A DNA stretch of 64,000 nucleotides from Candidatus Altarchaeota archaeon (GCA_016931955.1 JAFGDV010000002.1:1-64000); one strand, 5' to 3'; positions 17,200-25,855 are shown, counted from the first letter of the stretch. The notes: generated by a model not told the origin, from the sequence alone. Numbers and translations: made by a program.

Positions 17200-19257
17200 C
17201 TATTTGCCAGTTTTTTCCATGACCTGTTTCAGGTATTTGTAGGCTTTCTCTGCTTCCTCGATGGCCGTTTTATCCTCTAAGGTGGTTACGTCCCCCATCT
17301 TTGCCCCGACAGCAACCGACTTCAGCAGTCTTCTCATGATTTTTCCGGATCTTGTCTTCGGCACCATGTCGACGAAGAGTATGCTTGCATCGGATGCTAC
17401 CATCGGACCGATGGTCTTCCTCAAGTGCAATTTGAGATCGGTTTCAAGATCCTGGCTTGCCATGAACCCCTGTTTTAGAACTGTGAATATCAACGGCACC
17501 TCGCCCTTCACTTCGTTGGGTCTTCCTATGCAGGCTGCCTCTGCGACTGCTGGATGTAGGATCATGGCTGACTCCACCTCAGCTGTTCCAACACGGTGGC
17601 CTGCTATCTTCAGGATGTCGTCAGCCCTTCCAAGAACCCACACGTATCCGTCTTTGTCCTTGACTGCGAAGTCTCCCGTATAGAAGTACCACTTTTTTTC
17701 CTCTTTTTTGCTGAACTTCGACCAATAGATTTCCACGTATCTTTCAGGGTCCTTGTATAGTGTCATGAACATGCCAGGCCAAGGTAGGGTTACTGCGAAA
17801 TATCCCCTGTCTCCAAGCTTGCATGGGTTTCCTTCTTCGTCGAGCACTTCCATTTTCACACCAGGGAACGGGTAACCGTTTGTTCCAGGCTTTAGCGGGA
17901 ATATCCTCCCTAATCCAGGGAAGTGTCCGGTCAACATCTGACCAGTCTCTGTCATCCACCAGGTGCTTGATGCGACAACATCTCCTCTGCCAACGTTTGA
18001 GTAATACCACCTGAACGCCTCTGGGTTTATCGGCTCCCCAACGGAATGGAATATCCTCAAAGTTGATATGTCATGTTTCTTTATGAGATCTAATGGAAAC
18101 TTCATCAGCATCCTTACCGCAGTCGGGCTTGTGTAGAAGACTGTTGTCCCATACCTTTCTATGATGCTCCACCACCTGTCTGGTGCAGGATAGTCTGGAG
18201 CGCCTTCATACATTATCGACGTTGCTCCTGTCATCAGGGGTCCGTAGACTATGTAGCTGTGTCCTGTAACCCAACCAACGTCTGCGGCACACCAGTAGAC
18301 GTCATCGTCTCTTATGTCAAAGATAAGCTTCATTGTCGCATAGAGTCCGACTGCATATCCTCCTATGCTGTGTTGAACCCCCTTCGGGGCACCTGTTGTT
18401 CCAGATGTATATAATATGTAGGAAAAATCCTCCGCTCCCATCTCTTCCACTTCGACCTTCACGTTCTCTGATATGTGTTTTATGAAATCGTGATGCCAGA
18501 CATCTTTTTTCTTGTTCCACGGCACTGCTGCCCTGTCTGTTCTCCTGACGACGATTACCTTTTCTATCTTATGCCCTCTTTCTTCACATATTGCTACGGC
18601 TTCATCAACAATCTCTTTGAGTTCCACTATCTTCCCTCTCCTGTATAAGCCGTCTGATGTAACGATTATCTTCGAGCCTGCTGCTATGGCTCTTTCAGCG
18701 AGTGCTAGTGCACTGAATCCACTGTAGACTATGCTGTGTTTAGCCCCAATCCTCTGAACTGCCAACATATATAGCGGCATTTCCGGGATCATTGGCAGGT
18801 AGAAGGTCAGTATATCCCCTCTTTTAACCCTCATTTCTTCTTTCAGTGCATATGCAATCCTGTTTGATTCCCTATATAAATCATAGAACGTGAACTTTCT
18901 GACTTCTCTTGGAGCTTTTAGTATTTCGTCGAATAGCTCTCCTTCCCATATCAGTGCTACCTTGTTTTTTCTTCCCTGCTGTATCTGCCAGTCCAAACAC
19001 AGATAGGCTATGTTTGTTTCCCCGCCAACAAACCACCTGTAGAATGGAGGATTGCTGTCGTCTAAGACGGTATTCCATTTTTTGAACCATGAAAGCTTTT
19101 CCGCCCAGTCATTCCACCATTTCTCTACCGACTTCTTGTTTTCTACTATCCCTTTATAAAACTTTTTGTAGTCTTCTACCTTCCACTCCCTGTCCTTCCA
19201 TGAGGGGGGTATCATATAATGCTCAAATTCTTCATAGACTTTCTCTCCATCTGCCAT
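17200..19257 (-). CDS. Second AMP-forming acetyl/short-chain acyl-CoA synthetase
   Basis: A protein of about 685 residues, paralogous to the upstream-coordinate Acs. It carries YTSGTTGAPKGVQHSIGG, STWWMTETGQ (the pocket Trp kept, neighbouring Gln changed to Met), YTGDFAVKDKDGYVWVLGR and [11 protein letters not shown]. It is longer in the N-terminal and linker regions. The substrate is therefore a short acyl acid, but not necessarily acetate. ATG 19257 with the Shine-Dalgarno GAGGTG is preferred over GTG 19266. It lies directly downstream of an OFA-family carrier in a two-gene operon, which suggests uptake followed by CoA activation of the same acid. Confidence 0.88.
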   Translation of the reverse strand: MADGEKVYEEFEHYMIPPSWKDREWKVEDYKKFYKGIVENKKSVEKWWNDWAEKLSWFKKWNTVLDDSNPPFYRWFVGGETNIAYLCLDWQIQQGRKNKVALIWEGELFDEILKAPREVRKFTFYDLYRESNRIAYALKEEMRVKRGDILTFYLPMIPEMPLYMLAVQRIGAKHSIVYSGFSALALAERAIAAGSKIIVTSDGLYRRGKIVELKEIVDEAVAICEERGHKIEKVIVVRRTDRAAVPWNKKKDVWHHDFIKHISENVKVEVEEMGAEDFSYILYTSGTTGAPKGVQHSIGGYAVGLYATMKLIFDIRDDDVYWCAADVGWVTGHSYIVYGPLMTGATSIMYEGAPDYPAPDRWWSIIERYGTTVFYTSPTAVRMLMKFPLDLIKKHDISTLRIFHSVGEPINPEAFRWYYSNVGRGDVVASSTWWMTETGQMLTGHFPGLGRIFPLKPGTNGYPFPGVKMEVLDEEGNPCKLGDRGYFAVTLPWPGMFMTLYKDPERYVEIYWSKFSKKEEKKWYFYTGDFAVKDKDGYVWVLGRADDILKIAGHRVGTAEVESAMILHPAVAEAACIGRPNEVKGEVPLIFTVLKQGFMASQDLETDLKLHLRKTIGPMVASDASILFVDMVPKTRSGKIMRRLLKSVAVGAKMGDVTTLEDKTAIEEAEKAYKYLKQVMEKTGK

Positions 19258-19271
19258 GTTTTTCACCTCAT

Positions 19272-20615
19272 TTATCCTTTTTTTTCAGGTTCCGGCGGTT
19301 TCACGAATAAAGCCATTAATGCAGCTATTCCAACCAACAAGCCGATGATAATTCCGGGCATCGTATAGCCTCCAACCGATGCTGTTGCTGGAACCATGTT
19401 TGCTGACAGCATTGGTCCGAGGATTCCTCCCACACCGTATGCAGTGAATACTGCGCCATAGTTGACACCAACGTTTTTAGTACCGAAAAAGTCCGCCGTC
19501 GCCGACGGGAACAGAGCGAAGTTGGCGCCGAAACATACCCCTATCAAGGCCATGACGGCATACACTGCAAGAGTGGACAACGTCGCAGTATATACCAGGG
19601 TGGATACAAGAACTGCCTGCACTGCAAACAGTACGAACATCGTCTTTGTCCTTCCTATTTGATCAGAAAGCCATCCAGCGAAGATCCTCCCAACCCCGTT
19701 GAATATGGCCAGCACGCTTACAGCCAAAGCCCCTTCCAAGCCAGCCGCAGCCGCCGGGAAGTCGTGCACCGTTTCGAAGGTCAACGAGGCGAAGTTCTTT
19801 AGAAACCCTATGACCATAAGGCCTGCTGATGCTGAAAACGTGAACATTACCCAGAGCAACCAGAACTGCCTCATCTTAATGATCTCTGAGATACTAAATT
19901 CCTTGTATGCGTGCGTAACCGCCTTCTTTACCTTCGTTGGATCCCAGCCCTCTGGTTTCCAGCCTTCGGGGGGGTTTTTTAGTAGCATTGCCCCAATACA
20001 GACTACTATGATAAATAAAACCCCCAATGTCAGGAATGTGCTCTGCAGCCCTATTCCCGCTAAACCATTTAACCCGGGGAGATTGAATATTGAAGCGACT
20101 ATTGGCTGTATTAATCCGGTTGGTTGGGCGGGCACGCCGCTTATCAATATCTCAGCCATCGGTGCTAGAAGCACCGAACCGAAGCCGAAGCCGAATACCA
20201 TTAACCCCATCACCAGCCCTCTCTTGTCTGGGAACCATTTACTTCCTGCGGCTATTGGTGCATTGTAAGCAAACCCTACACCAGAACCTGCTAGAACCCC
20301 GTATGTTATATACATCAGTATGTTGTCTTGTACAGATAAGCTTGAGGCTATGAATCCTAATCCGAGGAGCAGACCGCCTATTAGTGCTATTAACCTTGGG
20401 CCTTTTTTGTCTTGTATTCTGCCCGCTAGGGGCATGGTCACCGCGAAAAAGAGGAGCATGATGGAGAACGCCAGTCTTTCATCCGTCACCGCCCATTTGA
20501 AGTCCTTCTGTAGTGCGGCGCCGAAGATGCTCCATGTGTAGGTCACCCCGAGCATTAAGTTGATCAGTATTCCACCTACGACGATAAGCCACCTGTTGCT
20601 TTTAGAAGATCCCAT
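19272..20615 (-). CDS. OFA (oxalate/formate antiporter) family MFS transporter
   Basis: A 447-residue protein with 12 membrane helices, of the major facilitator superfamily and closest in pattern to the OFA family: N-terminal GGILINLMLGVTYTWSIFG, the loop RIQDKKGPR after helix 2, and a second half with GRIFAGWLSDQIGRT. Family members carry oxalate, formate or other monocarboxylates. It is co-transcribed with the second acyl-CoA synthetase 14 bp downstream. A palindrome and a TATA box precede the gene (separate entry). Confidence 0.85.
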   Translation of the reverse strand: MGSSKSNRWLIVVGGILINLMLGVTYTWSIFGAALQKDFKWAVTDERLAFSIMLLFFAVTMPLAGRIQDKKGPRLIALIGGLLLGLGFIASSLSVQDNILMYITYGVLAGSGVGFAYNAPIAAGSKWFPDKRGLVMGLMVFGFGFGSVLLAPMAEILISGVPAQPTGLIQPIVASIFNLPGLNGLAGIGLQSTFLTLGVLFIIVVCIGAMLLKNPPEGWKPEGWDPTKVKKAVTHAYKEFSISEIIKMRQFWLLWVMFTFSASAGLMVIGFLKNFASLTFETVHDFPAAAAGLEGALAVSVLAIFNGVGRIFAGWLSDQIGRTKTMFVLFAVQAVLVSTLVYTATLSTLAVYAVMALIGVCFGANFALFPSATADFFGTKNVGVNYGAVFTAYGVGGILGPMLSANMVPATASVGGYTMPGIIIGLLVGIAALMALFVKPPEPEKKG

Positions 20616-20639
20616 GGTGTCACCTTCACAGTAATTTAT

Positions 20640-20674
20640 AATGATTAATCATTAACATTAAGCCTTTATAAATT
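20640..20674 (-). promoter_or_regulatory. TATA box plus 14-bp palindromic operator of the OFA-acs operon
   Basis: Read on the minus strand, a TATA-like AATTTATAAA lies at 20665-20674. A perfect 14-bp palindrome AATGATTAATCATT at 20640-20653 falls between it and the expected start of transcription, about 25 bp ahead of the ATG. That is a typical place for an archaeal repressor site. A nearly identical element lies at the hdrA promoter. Confidence 0.55.
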
Positions 20675-20704
20675 ATTGATAGGAAAAAAACGACAGATGA
20701 CGAA

Positions 20705-21007
20705 TTACCTCACGTTGCCCCGAACCCAATCAATGAACTCCCTGTTTGCTTCAACCCCCATCCTGAGGATGCACGGAACCCTGTGGCTGTGGATTTCTCT
20801 CACAGCCCCTGCGACTTCGCTGAATCTCTTCTTCAAGGTCTTCGCAATTACCACGTATTCTTTGTCTTCTGTGATCTTGCCTTCCCACCAGTACATGCTC
20901 TCTATTGGGAAGAAGTTAGCGCAAGCTATCAGTCTCTTATCCAGGAGATGCTTTGCTATCTTCTCTGCCTCGGCTTTGCCCCTGCAGGTTATATATACCA
21001 GAATCAT
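20705..21007 (-). CDS. cutA: CutA1 family divalent-ion tolerance protein
   Basis: A 100-residue protein with the CutA1 ferredoxin-like fold signature: YITCRGKAEAEKIAKHLLDKRLIACANFF, then SMYWWEGKITEDKEYVVIAKT in family order. CutA1 trimers bind copper and other divalent metals; the physiological role is unclear. It is 7 bp downstream of a tiny Cys-rich protein gene, so the two are probably co-transcribed. Confidence 0.92.
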   Translation of the reverse strand: MILVYITCRGKAEAEKIAKHLLDKRLIACANFFPIESMYWWEGKITEDKEYVVIAKTLKKRFSEVAGAVREIHSHRVPCILRMGVEANREFIDWVRGNVR

Positions 21008-21014
21008 CTGTAGA

Positions 21015-21173
21015 TCAGTCCAGTTCCCCCGACCTTATCTTTTCCACCAAGGTCTTCCATTCACTCTTCTTCAGGGTGCATAGATTCCCTTTTTCCCCGA
21101 TCCTTACTTCTTCTTTATCTACTTCCACTGCGGGGCAGCACTTGCAGGAGCCGCATAAGCTGATTACCTTCAT
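21015..21173 (-). CDS. Tiny Cys-rich protein (CGSCKCCP motif), 52 residues
   Basis: A short gene with a strong ribosome-binding site (AAAGGAGG about 10 nt before the ATG). The product begins MKVISLCGSCKCCPAVEV and continues with a GEKGN turn, one more Cys, and a C-terminal helix ending EKIRSGELD. Four Cys cluster in the first 13 residues, suggesting metal or thiol chemistry. I have a loose memory of similar small proteins in anaerobes but cannot assign a function. It heads an operon with cutA and is divergent from fdhD across 54 bp. Confidence 0.75.
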   Translation of the reverse strand: MKVISLCGSCKCCPAVEVDKEEVRIGEKGNLCTLKKSEWKTLVEKIRSGELD

Positions 21174-21227
21174 CTTTTTCAACCTCCTTTTTTAATTATT
21201 GTAGACCAGAGATTATTAACTAAGAGG

Positions 21228-21905
21228 ATGAAGTCTAAGGCTTTCAGGTACGGACCCAATGGAGTAGAAGAAGAAAACGTCACCGTATCCGACGAAGAAG
21301 TCTTCACCGTTTTCATCAACAACAAAGAGATCACACTCTCTGCTTCTCCCAGAGACTTGAGAGAGCTTGCTGTGGGCTTTGTCGTGTCCGAGGGATTCTC
21401 ACTCCATGAGGGGATAACCGACGTTGAAGTGGACGACAATAGGATATTGGTTGAGACTGGAGTCTGCGAGAATATCAAAGCCTCTAGGGTGTCTCATGGG
21501 CAGAAATTCCGTAGAGAGGTTATCTTGGACTCCCTCCGCTTCTTCAGGGAGTGTTCTGTTGAGTGGAAGCTCACCGGCGGAACTCACTCTGCTGCATTGG
21601 TCTCATCGGAGGGGGAATTATTGCGTTGTTTTGAGGATATTAGTAGGCGTAACTCTCTATACAAGATCATCGGCTGGGCTTTGTTGAACAATCAATCGCT
21701 GAGCAATAGATTTGTTCTTTTCACGGGCAGGGTTTCAGGTGATGTGGTGGAAAAGCTCGCAAGAGTTGGTGTTCCGTTAATCGTCTCCAACACGGCGCCG
21801 CTGTCCAAGGCAATAGAGTTCGCAGAAGAATACAATGTAACATTGATCGGATTCGCCCGACATCCTAGATTCACTGTATACAGTAATCCCTGGCGGATCA
21901 TCTAG
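21228..21905 (+). CDS. fdhD: FdhD-like sulfur-carrier protein, short and divergent
   Basis: A 225-residue protein. FdhD passes sulfur from a cysteine desulfurase to the molybdopterin cofactor of formate dehydrogenase. Conserved family segments: SPRDLRELAVGFVVSEG, LTGGTHSAAL, and the C-terminal GRVSGDVVEKLARVGVPL followed by SNTAPLSKAIEFAEE. It is shorter than the roughly 260-280 residues usual for the family. The catalytic CxxC pair expected in the middle is reduced to a single Cys (ETGVCENIK), and the usual GRHNAVDK segment reads SRRNSLYK. No formate dehydrogenase gene is present in the window. Its TAG overlaps the convergent nfu stop inside CTAG. Confidence 0.82.
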   Translation: MKSKAFRYGPNGVEEENVTVSDEEVFTVFINNKEITLSASPRDLRELAVGFVVSEGFSLHEGITDVEVDDNRILVETGVCENIKASRVSHGQKFRREVILDSLRFFRECSVEWKLTGGTHSAALVSSEGELLRCFEDISRRNSLYKIIGWALLNNQSLSNRFVLFTGRVSGDVVEKLARVGVPLIVSNTAPLSKAIEFAEEYNVTLIGFARHPRFTVYSNPWRII

Positions 21906-22126
21906 ACGGCTTCGACTTTCACTATCTCTGGGGCTTCTTTTTTAACGGCTGTTTCGACTAAAGCCTTAAGGGTCATCTGAGCCATAGGGCAGCCGGCACA
22001 GGAACCCTGCAACTTCACCTTAACTACGTTGTCTTTCACGTCAACCAGCTTAATGTCGCCGCCGTCAATCTGCAAGGCAAGCCTCACCTTGTCAAGAGCC
22101 TTCTCAACCCTCTTTTTAGTGTCCAT
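21902..22126 (-). CDS. Nfu/NifU C-terminal-domain iron-sulfur scaffold
   Basis: A 74-residue protein consisting only of the NifU-like C-terminal domain: KVRLALQIDGGDIKLVDV, then GSCAGCPMAQMTLK with the CxxC that holds a transient [4Fe-4S] cluster. It would assemble or deliver clusters to Fe-S proteins, of which the window encodes many. ATG 22126 was chosen because the longer frame overlaps the upstream lipoprotein gene. It is the last gene of a run with the two lipoprotein genes. Confidence 0.88.
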   Translation of the reverse strand: MDTKKRVEKALDKVRLALQIDGGDIKLVDVKDNVVKVKLQGSCAGCPMAQMTLKALVETAVKKEAPEIVKVEAV

Positions 22127-22127
22127 T

Positions 22128-22628
22128 TTACTGCTGCATCTCAATCTCAGTCGTCGAAGACGCAATAACCTCACTATTATATATTACATCAACGTTTACA
22201 TTATATGAGCCCGGTTGTATGCCCGCACAACCATAACAGCGAGGCGTCTGATAGGAGAAACTCTTCTGGTTCAATCCCCTTAAAAGCGCCATAGACTCAG
22301 TCTTATCAATCCGGTAGTAACCAGCGCTGATGCCGTATATCCTAAGCAGAACATCAAGGTCATGGGAGCTGTCCACGACAACGTTAATGCTCATGAGCTC
22401 ATTGGAGTGGTAAACATCCTTGTCGGTTGAAAGAGATATGTTGATTTCAGGATTCTGCACAAGAGGGCGTGTGGTGGTAGTTGATTGTGCAGTAGTCGAG
22501 GTTGTGGTTGCCTTCGTCGTGGTCGTCATCTGAGAGGAAACCTGAGTTGTAGTGGCTTCATCCACTTTTTGCCGAATGCATGCACTGAATAACAGAATAA
22601 CAACGAACACATAAGCCCATTTTATCAT
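22128..22628 (-). CDS. Lipoprotein with Thr-rich linker (paralogue 1)
   Basis: A 166-residue protein. A signal peptide ends in a lipobox (LLFSAC, Cys17), followed by a Thr/Ser-rich linker to about residue 55 and a beta-sandwich-like domain with a CYGC motif near the C-terminus. It is clearly related to the next gene along the operon: both share TDK-x-VY, E-L-M-x-I, CYGC and an ending of T-EIE. An extracytoplasmic, membrane-anchored protein of unknown ligand; the CYGC pair could be a disulfide or a metal site. Confidence 0.72.
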   Translation of the reverse strand: MIKWAYVFVVILLFSACIRQKVDEATTTQVSSQMTTTTKATTTSTTAQSTTTTRPLVQNPEINISLSTDKDVYHSNELMSINVVVDSSHDLDVLLRIYGISAGYYRIDKTESMALLRGLNQKSFSYQTPRCYGCAGIQPGSYNVNVDVIYNSEVIASSTTEIEMQQ

Positions 22629-22677
22629 ACTATATCTTAATGATTTTCTGTTTAAAAACTCGTGTTCGCTTAAGCTG

Positions 22678-23202
22678 TCAGCTTAACTCTATTTCAGTGA
22701 CTGCGGTGGCAAGGATCTCCTCTTCGTATATAACCTCCACGGTGATCGGGTAGACGCCCGGAGAGATTGCATTACACCCATAACAGTCAGGCAATCTGTA
22801 ACTGAATTCCACCACCGTGATGCCTTCCTCAAGACTTATCTCCCTGCTTCTCTCTATGTGATAGGGGTAGTAAAGCCCCTCAATCCCATAAACCTTGATC
22901 TGTGCACCTTCAAGGATACTAGAACTGTTGACCTCCACAGTGATGTTCATGAGCTCATATGGGCGATAGACTCTCTTGTCCGTGAACAATGTTACCGAGA
23001 TGTTCCAGTCAACGGGCAGTGTCGTGCTCGTTGTCGTAGTCGTTGTAGTTGTCGTAGTAGTAGATGTTGTCGTAGTGGTGGTCGTTGTCGTGGACGTCGA
23101 AGTCACAGTGGAAGACGTCGTATCACCCACTTGGTCTCCAATGCATCCACTGAATACCGCCTGAAAGAGTACCAAAGACACTAAAATACCTGCTTTTTTC
23201 AT
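22678..23202 (-). CDS. Lipoprotein with poly-Thr linker (paralogue 2)
   Basis: A 174-residue protein with a lipobox (VFSGC, Cys20), a nearly pure Thr tract of about 35 residues, and a C-terminal domain homologous to the adjacent lipoprotein, including the CYGC motif. The Thr tract uses all four ACN codons in mixed order, so it is kept at protein level and is not a simple DNA slippage repeat. The tandem arrangement points to a local duplication. Confidence 0.72.
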   Translation of the reverse strand: MKKAGILVSLVLFQAVFSGCIGDQVGDTTSSTVTSTSTTTTTTTTTSTTTTTTTTTTTSTTLPVDWNISVTLFTDKRVYRPYELMNITVEVNSSSILEGAQIKVYGIEGLYYPYHIERSREISLEEGITVVEFSYRLPDCYGCNAISPGVYPITVEVIYEEEILATAVTEIELS

Positions 23203-23239
23203 GAGTAAATAATCCTTTGATTAGCCAATTAAAAGTTCG

Positions 23240-24145
23240 CTAATGGTGGCCGTATTTCTCCTTCAGTCTACGCAAATCCTCATGTGTGTGCTCGTGCAGG
23301 TGGAGGTGAATGTGCCCGCCTTCAGTTTCAATGGAATCAGTAAGATACTTAACGGCTTCGTCCATGGAGAGGGGAAGACTAGAGCAGTTGTAGCCGAAAC
23401 AGGACAGGACCTCGAACAAGTAGGTGATTGGAGGAATTTCAAGGTTTGCCTTCTTCAACAACTCTGTGTTCAGGAATATTTCCTTAGGAGTGCCTTCAGC
23501 AATAATCTTTCTATCTAATACGTAGACCCTGTCCGCTAATCCTGGGACAAGGGATACGTCATGGGTTGAGATGATTACTGTCTTACCCCTCTCTTTGAGG
23601 TCTCTCATCACCCCCACAAGGTCTCTCCTGCTCTTGGGGTCGAGGTTCGCGGTAGGCTCATCCAAAACGATGATCTCTGGATCCATGGATAATATCGTTG
23701 CAAGAGCCGCCTTCTTTTTCTCCCCCAGACTCAGCTGATGCGGGTACCTGTTTTCGTATCCGCTCAGGCCGACTTTTTCCAGCGCCGAACTCACTCGCCT
23801 TTCAACTTCCCCACGATCCAGACCCATATTTATGGGACCGAATGCTACGTCATCGAAGATTGTAGGCATGAACAACTGGTCATCAGGGTGCTGGAAGACC
23901 ACGCCGATTTCTTTTATGAGCTCAGACCTCTTCTTCTCTCTTATGTTTCTGCCGAAGACTTCTATCGAGCCTTTACCGGATAATACGCCGTTCAGGTGCA
24001 GCAGCAGGGTGGATTTTCCGGCGCCGTTTGGTCCGAGAAGTGCAATTGATTCTCCTCTGAGTATATCCAGGGATACATCATTGAGGGCGACGGTTCCTCC
24101 AGGGTATCCGTAGCTTAGATTCTTTATTGATATTATCTCCTCCAT
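23240..24145 (-). CDS. cbiO: ECF/CbiO-type ABC transporter ATPase, nickel/cobalt, with His-rich tail
   Basis: A 301-residue ATPase. Walker A is GPNGAGKST, the signature is LSLGEKKKAALA, Walker B is IIVLDEPTANLD, and the switch His is in STHD. It ends in a His-rich tail (HIHLHLHEHTHEDL ... GHH) well suited to binding nickel or cobalt. It powers uptake with CbiM and CbiQ. The frame continues upstream, but ATG 24145, directly after the cbiQ stop, is the clear start. Confidence 0.92.
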   Translation of the reverse strand: MEEIISIKNLSYGYPGGTVALNDVSLDILRGESIALLGPNGAGKSTLLLHLNGVLSGKGSIEVFGRNIREKKRSELIKEIGVVFQHPDDQLFMPTIFDDVAFGPINMGLDRGEVERRVSSALEKVGLSGYENRYPHQLSLGEKKKAALATILSMDPEIIVLDEPTANLDPKSRRDLVGVMRDLKERGKTVIISTHDVSLVPGLADRVYVLDRKIIAEGTPKEIFLNTELLKKANLEIPPITYLFEVLSCFGYNCSSLPLSMDEAVKYLTDSIETEGGHIHLHLHEHTHEDLRRLKEKYGHH

Positions 24146-24147
24146 CT

Positions 24148-24912
24148 TTAGATGAACCTCACCACAACTGCGGCTGCTATAAAGAAGGCTGCGAATATCC
24201 CATCCAGCGCCCTTATTTTGAAGTCGTCGAGCGTCTTTATGCTTCCGGTGAATCCGCGCGACAACATCGCATTGTAGATGCGTTCCCCCCGCCCATAGCT
24301 TCTGATGAAGAGGTTTCCTATTATATCCCCAACAGTCTCTATATGCCACCTTCTGTTTCCGCCGGAGCTCCGCAGATCCCTTGCGCGTTTCATTCTCATC
24401 GTCTCGTCGACTAAAACAGTCATGTAACGACACATGAATGAGATAGTTAAAACCATGATCTTAGGCATTTTGAGGCTTTCAAATCCTCGGATTAGCCTTG
24501 GAAAGGGCGTCGTCGACGTCAGGACTATCATCGACAGAACAGACAAGTAGGACTTGGCGAACACACCAATCAGGGTCTCCAAGCCCCTGTGTGTCACGTT
24601 AAGCTGCAAGAATCTGAGGTCGTATGATGCCATAACCTCACCTCCTTGGATGAATGGGAGGGATAAAAATACCAGTAGGACGAATGGAATCACTGTGAGG
24701 GAGCGCCTGAATACGAAGGAAAGAGGCACCCTCGACAGTATTACGACTGAGGATATGAGCAAGAAATAGGTGGAGAACCTGCTGCCTTCATCTGCCGGAG
24801 TTGAGACTACTAGGAAGATAAAAAAGATGAGGGATAGCGTCTTAATCCGAGGATCTATCCCATGTATTATGCTCTTAACATCGCCGTATTTGTTGGATAG
24901 GTCATGTTGCAT
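24148..24912 (-). CDS. cbiQ: CbiQ-type transmembrane coupling protein
   Basis: A 254-residue membrane protein with about five helices and the charged loop LRSSGGNRRW that couples to the ATPase. N-terminal IHGIDPRIKTLSLI is typical of CbiQ/EcfT. It overlaps the PDGLE gene by 11 bp and is followed after 2 bp by cbiO. Confidence 0.9.
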   Translation of the reverse strand: MQHDLSNKYGDVKSIIHGIDPRIKTLSLIFFIFLVVSTPADEGSRFSTYFLLISSVVILSRVPLSFVFRRSLTVIPFVLLVFLSLPFIQGGEVMASYDLRFLQLNVTHRGLETLIGVFAKSYLSVLSMIVLTSTTPFPRLIRGFESLKMPKIMVLTISFMCRYMTVLVDETMRMKRARDLRSSGGNRRWHIETVGDIIGNLFIRSYGRGERIYNAMLSRGFTGSIKTLDDFKIRALDGIFAAFFIAAAVVVRFI

Positions 24913-25201
24913 TATTTGTCCCGCCCCTGAATGCCTTCCCCAAGAGTATGCCCGCCCCGAAAAGCATTAGGGTTCCTGTTACGCCTGCAAGTGAAGCAGA
25001 TAAAACCTCATTCTCTATTCCAGGTATGATGTAGTCGGGCATTGGAGATTCCATTACCTCATGCCCTTCCCCATGTTCGAGGAAGCCCTTGTCTTCTGCA
25101 ACCCTTTCGAGACCATCCGGGTCTGGTGACGCATACAGCGAGATCACGGCAGCCATTATTAATGCCACAACTAGTCCGAAAATCCAGTAGTTATCTCTCA
25201 T
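24902..25201 (-). CDS. PDGLE-domain (CbiN-like) subunit
   Basis: A 99-residue protein with two membrane helices flanking an extracytoplasmic segment that begins ASPDPDGLERVAEDKGF, the PDGLE motif found in nickel/cobalt ECF importers where it replaces CbiN/NikN. Its position between cbiM and cbiQ fits that role. Confidence 0.85.
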   Translation of the reverse strand: MRDNYWIFGLVVALIMAAVISLYASPDPDGLERVAEDKGFLEHGEGHEVMESPMPDYIIPGIENEVLSASLAGVTGTLMLFGAGILLGKAFRGGTNNAT

Positions 25202-25213
25202 CTTTTTTCCACC

Positions 25214-25849
25214 TCATATTTTCTGAAGCTCCAAGAGGTCGGGTCTCGTCTTAAGTATGAAGGCGACGACTACAACACTCACAGCAGCCTCTATCAAACC
25301 TATTATCATGTGTATTGAAACCATCGCAGGCAGAACCACTCCTATAGGTATTATGCCAGATGCTGCAATCTCTATAGAAGTCGCTGCCGAGGCTAGGACT
25401 ACTGCAAGCCAAGCTGCAACAGCAATTGCTGGAAACCTTCCTGAGTCGCCTTTGACAATATTCTTTATTGTATAGTATATGTAGTAGCCGCCTACTGTCC
25501 CGATCAAACCCATGTTGAATATGTTCGCCCCAAGAGTTGTTATTCCCCCATCTTGGAAGAATACGCCTTGAACTATGAAGACTGTCGCCATTATTATAGA
25601 CGCAGAGAATGGTCCGAGGATAACTGCAGCCAAGACACCACCCAGCATGTGCCCGGATGTTCCTCCCGCAACTGGGGTGTTCAGCATCTGCGCTGCAAAG
25701 ATGAATGCTGCGAGAACACCCAGCATTGGGACGTGTTTTTCCCCTAATCGTTCGTTGGTCTTCCATATTGCGTAACCTAAAACAGCTACGGCCAATGCCC
25801 ACATTATGAGCCAAACCTCAGTGCTTAGAAATCCGTCAGGTATGTGCAT
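25214..25849 (-). CDS. cbiM: CbiM/NikM substrate-binding membrane component
   Basis: A 211-residue, seven-helix protein beginning MHIPDGFLS, the N-terminus whose amino group and His2 bind Ni2+ or Co2+ in this family. It also carries the TSGHMLGG motif. The frame extends upstream, but ATG 25849 is fixed by this invariant N-terminus. It is the first gene of the importer operon and is divergent from hypF, which favours nickel as the substrate. Confidence 0.93.
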   Translation of the reverse strand: MHIPDGFLSTEVWLIMWALAVAVLGYAIWKTNERLGEKHVPMLGVLAAFIFAAQMLNTPVAGGTSGHMLGGVLAAVILGPFSASIIMATVFIVQGVFFQDGGITTLGANIFNMGLIGTVGGYYIYYTIKNIVKGDSGRFPAIAVAAWLAVVLASAATSIEIAASGIIPIGVVLPAMVSIHMIIGLIEAAVSVVVVAFILKTRPDLLELQKI

Positions 25850-25855
25850 TTTTTC

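Noticed and set aside
22858-23184. Long Arg/Ser- and Val-rich frames opposite the poly-Thr lipoprotein
   Set aside because: They are reverse-strand shadows of ACN Thr codons with no start signal; the same applies to the Val-rich frame opposite the Thr protein at 283-486.
24146-24433. N-terminal extension of CbiO
   Set aside because: The extra 96 residues overlap cbiQ in another frame and look like random translation; the ABC ATPase starts cleanly at 24145.
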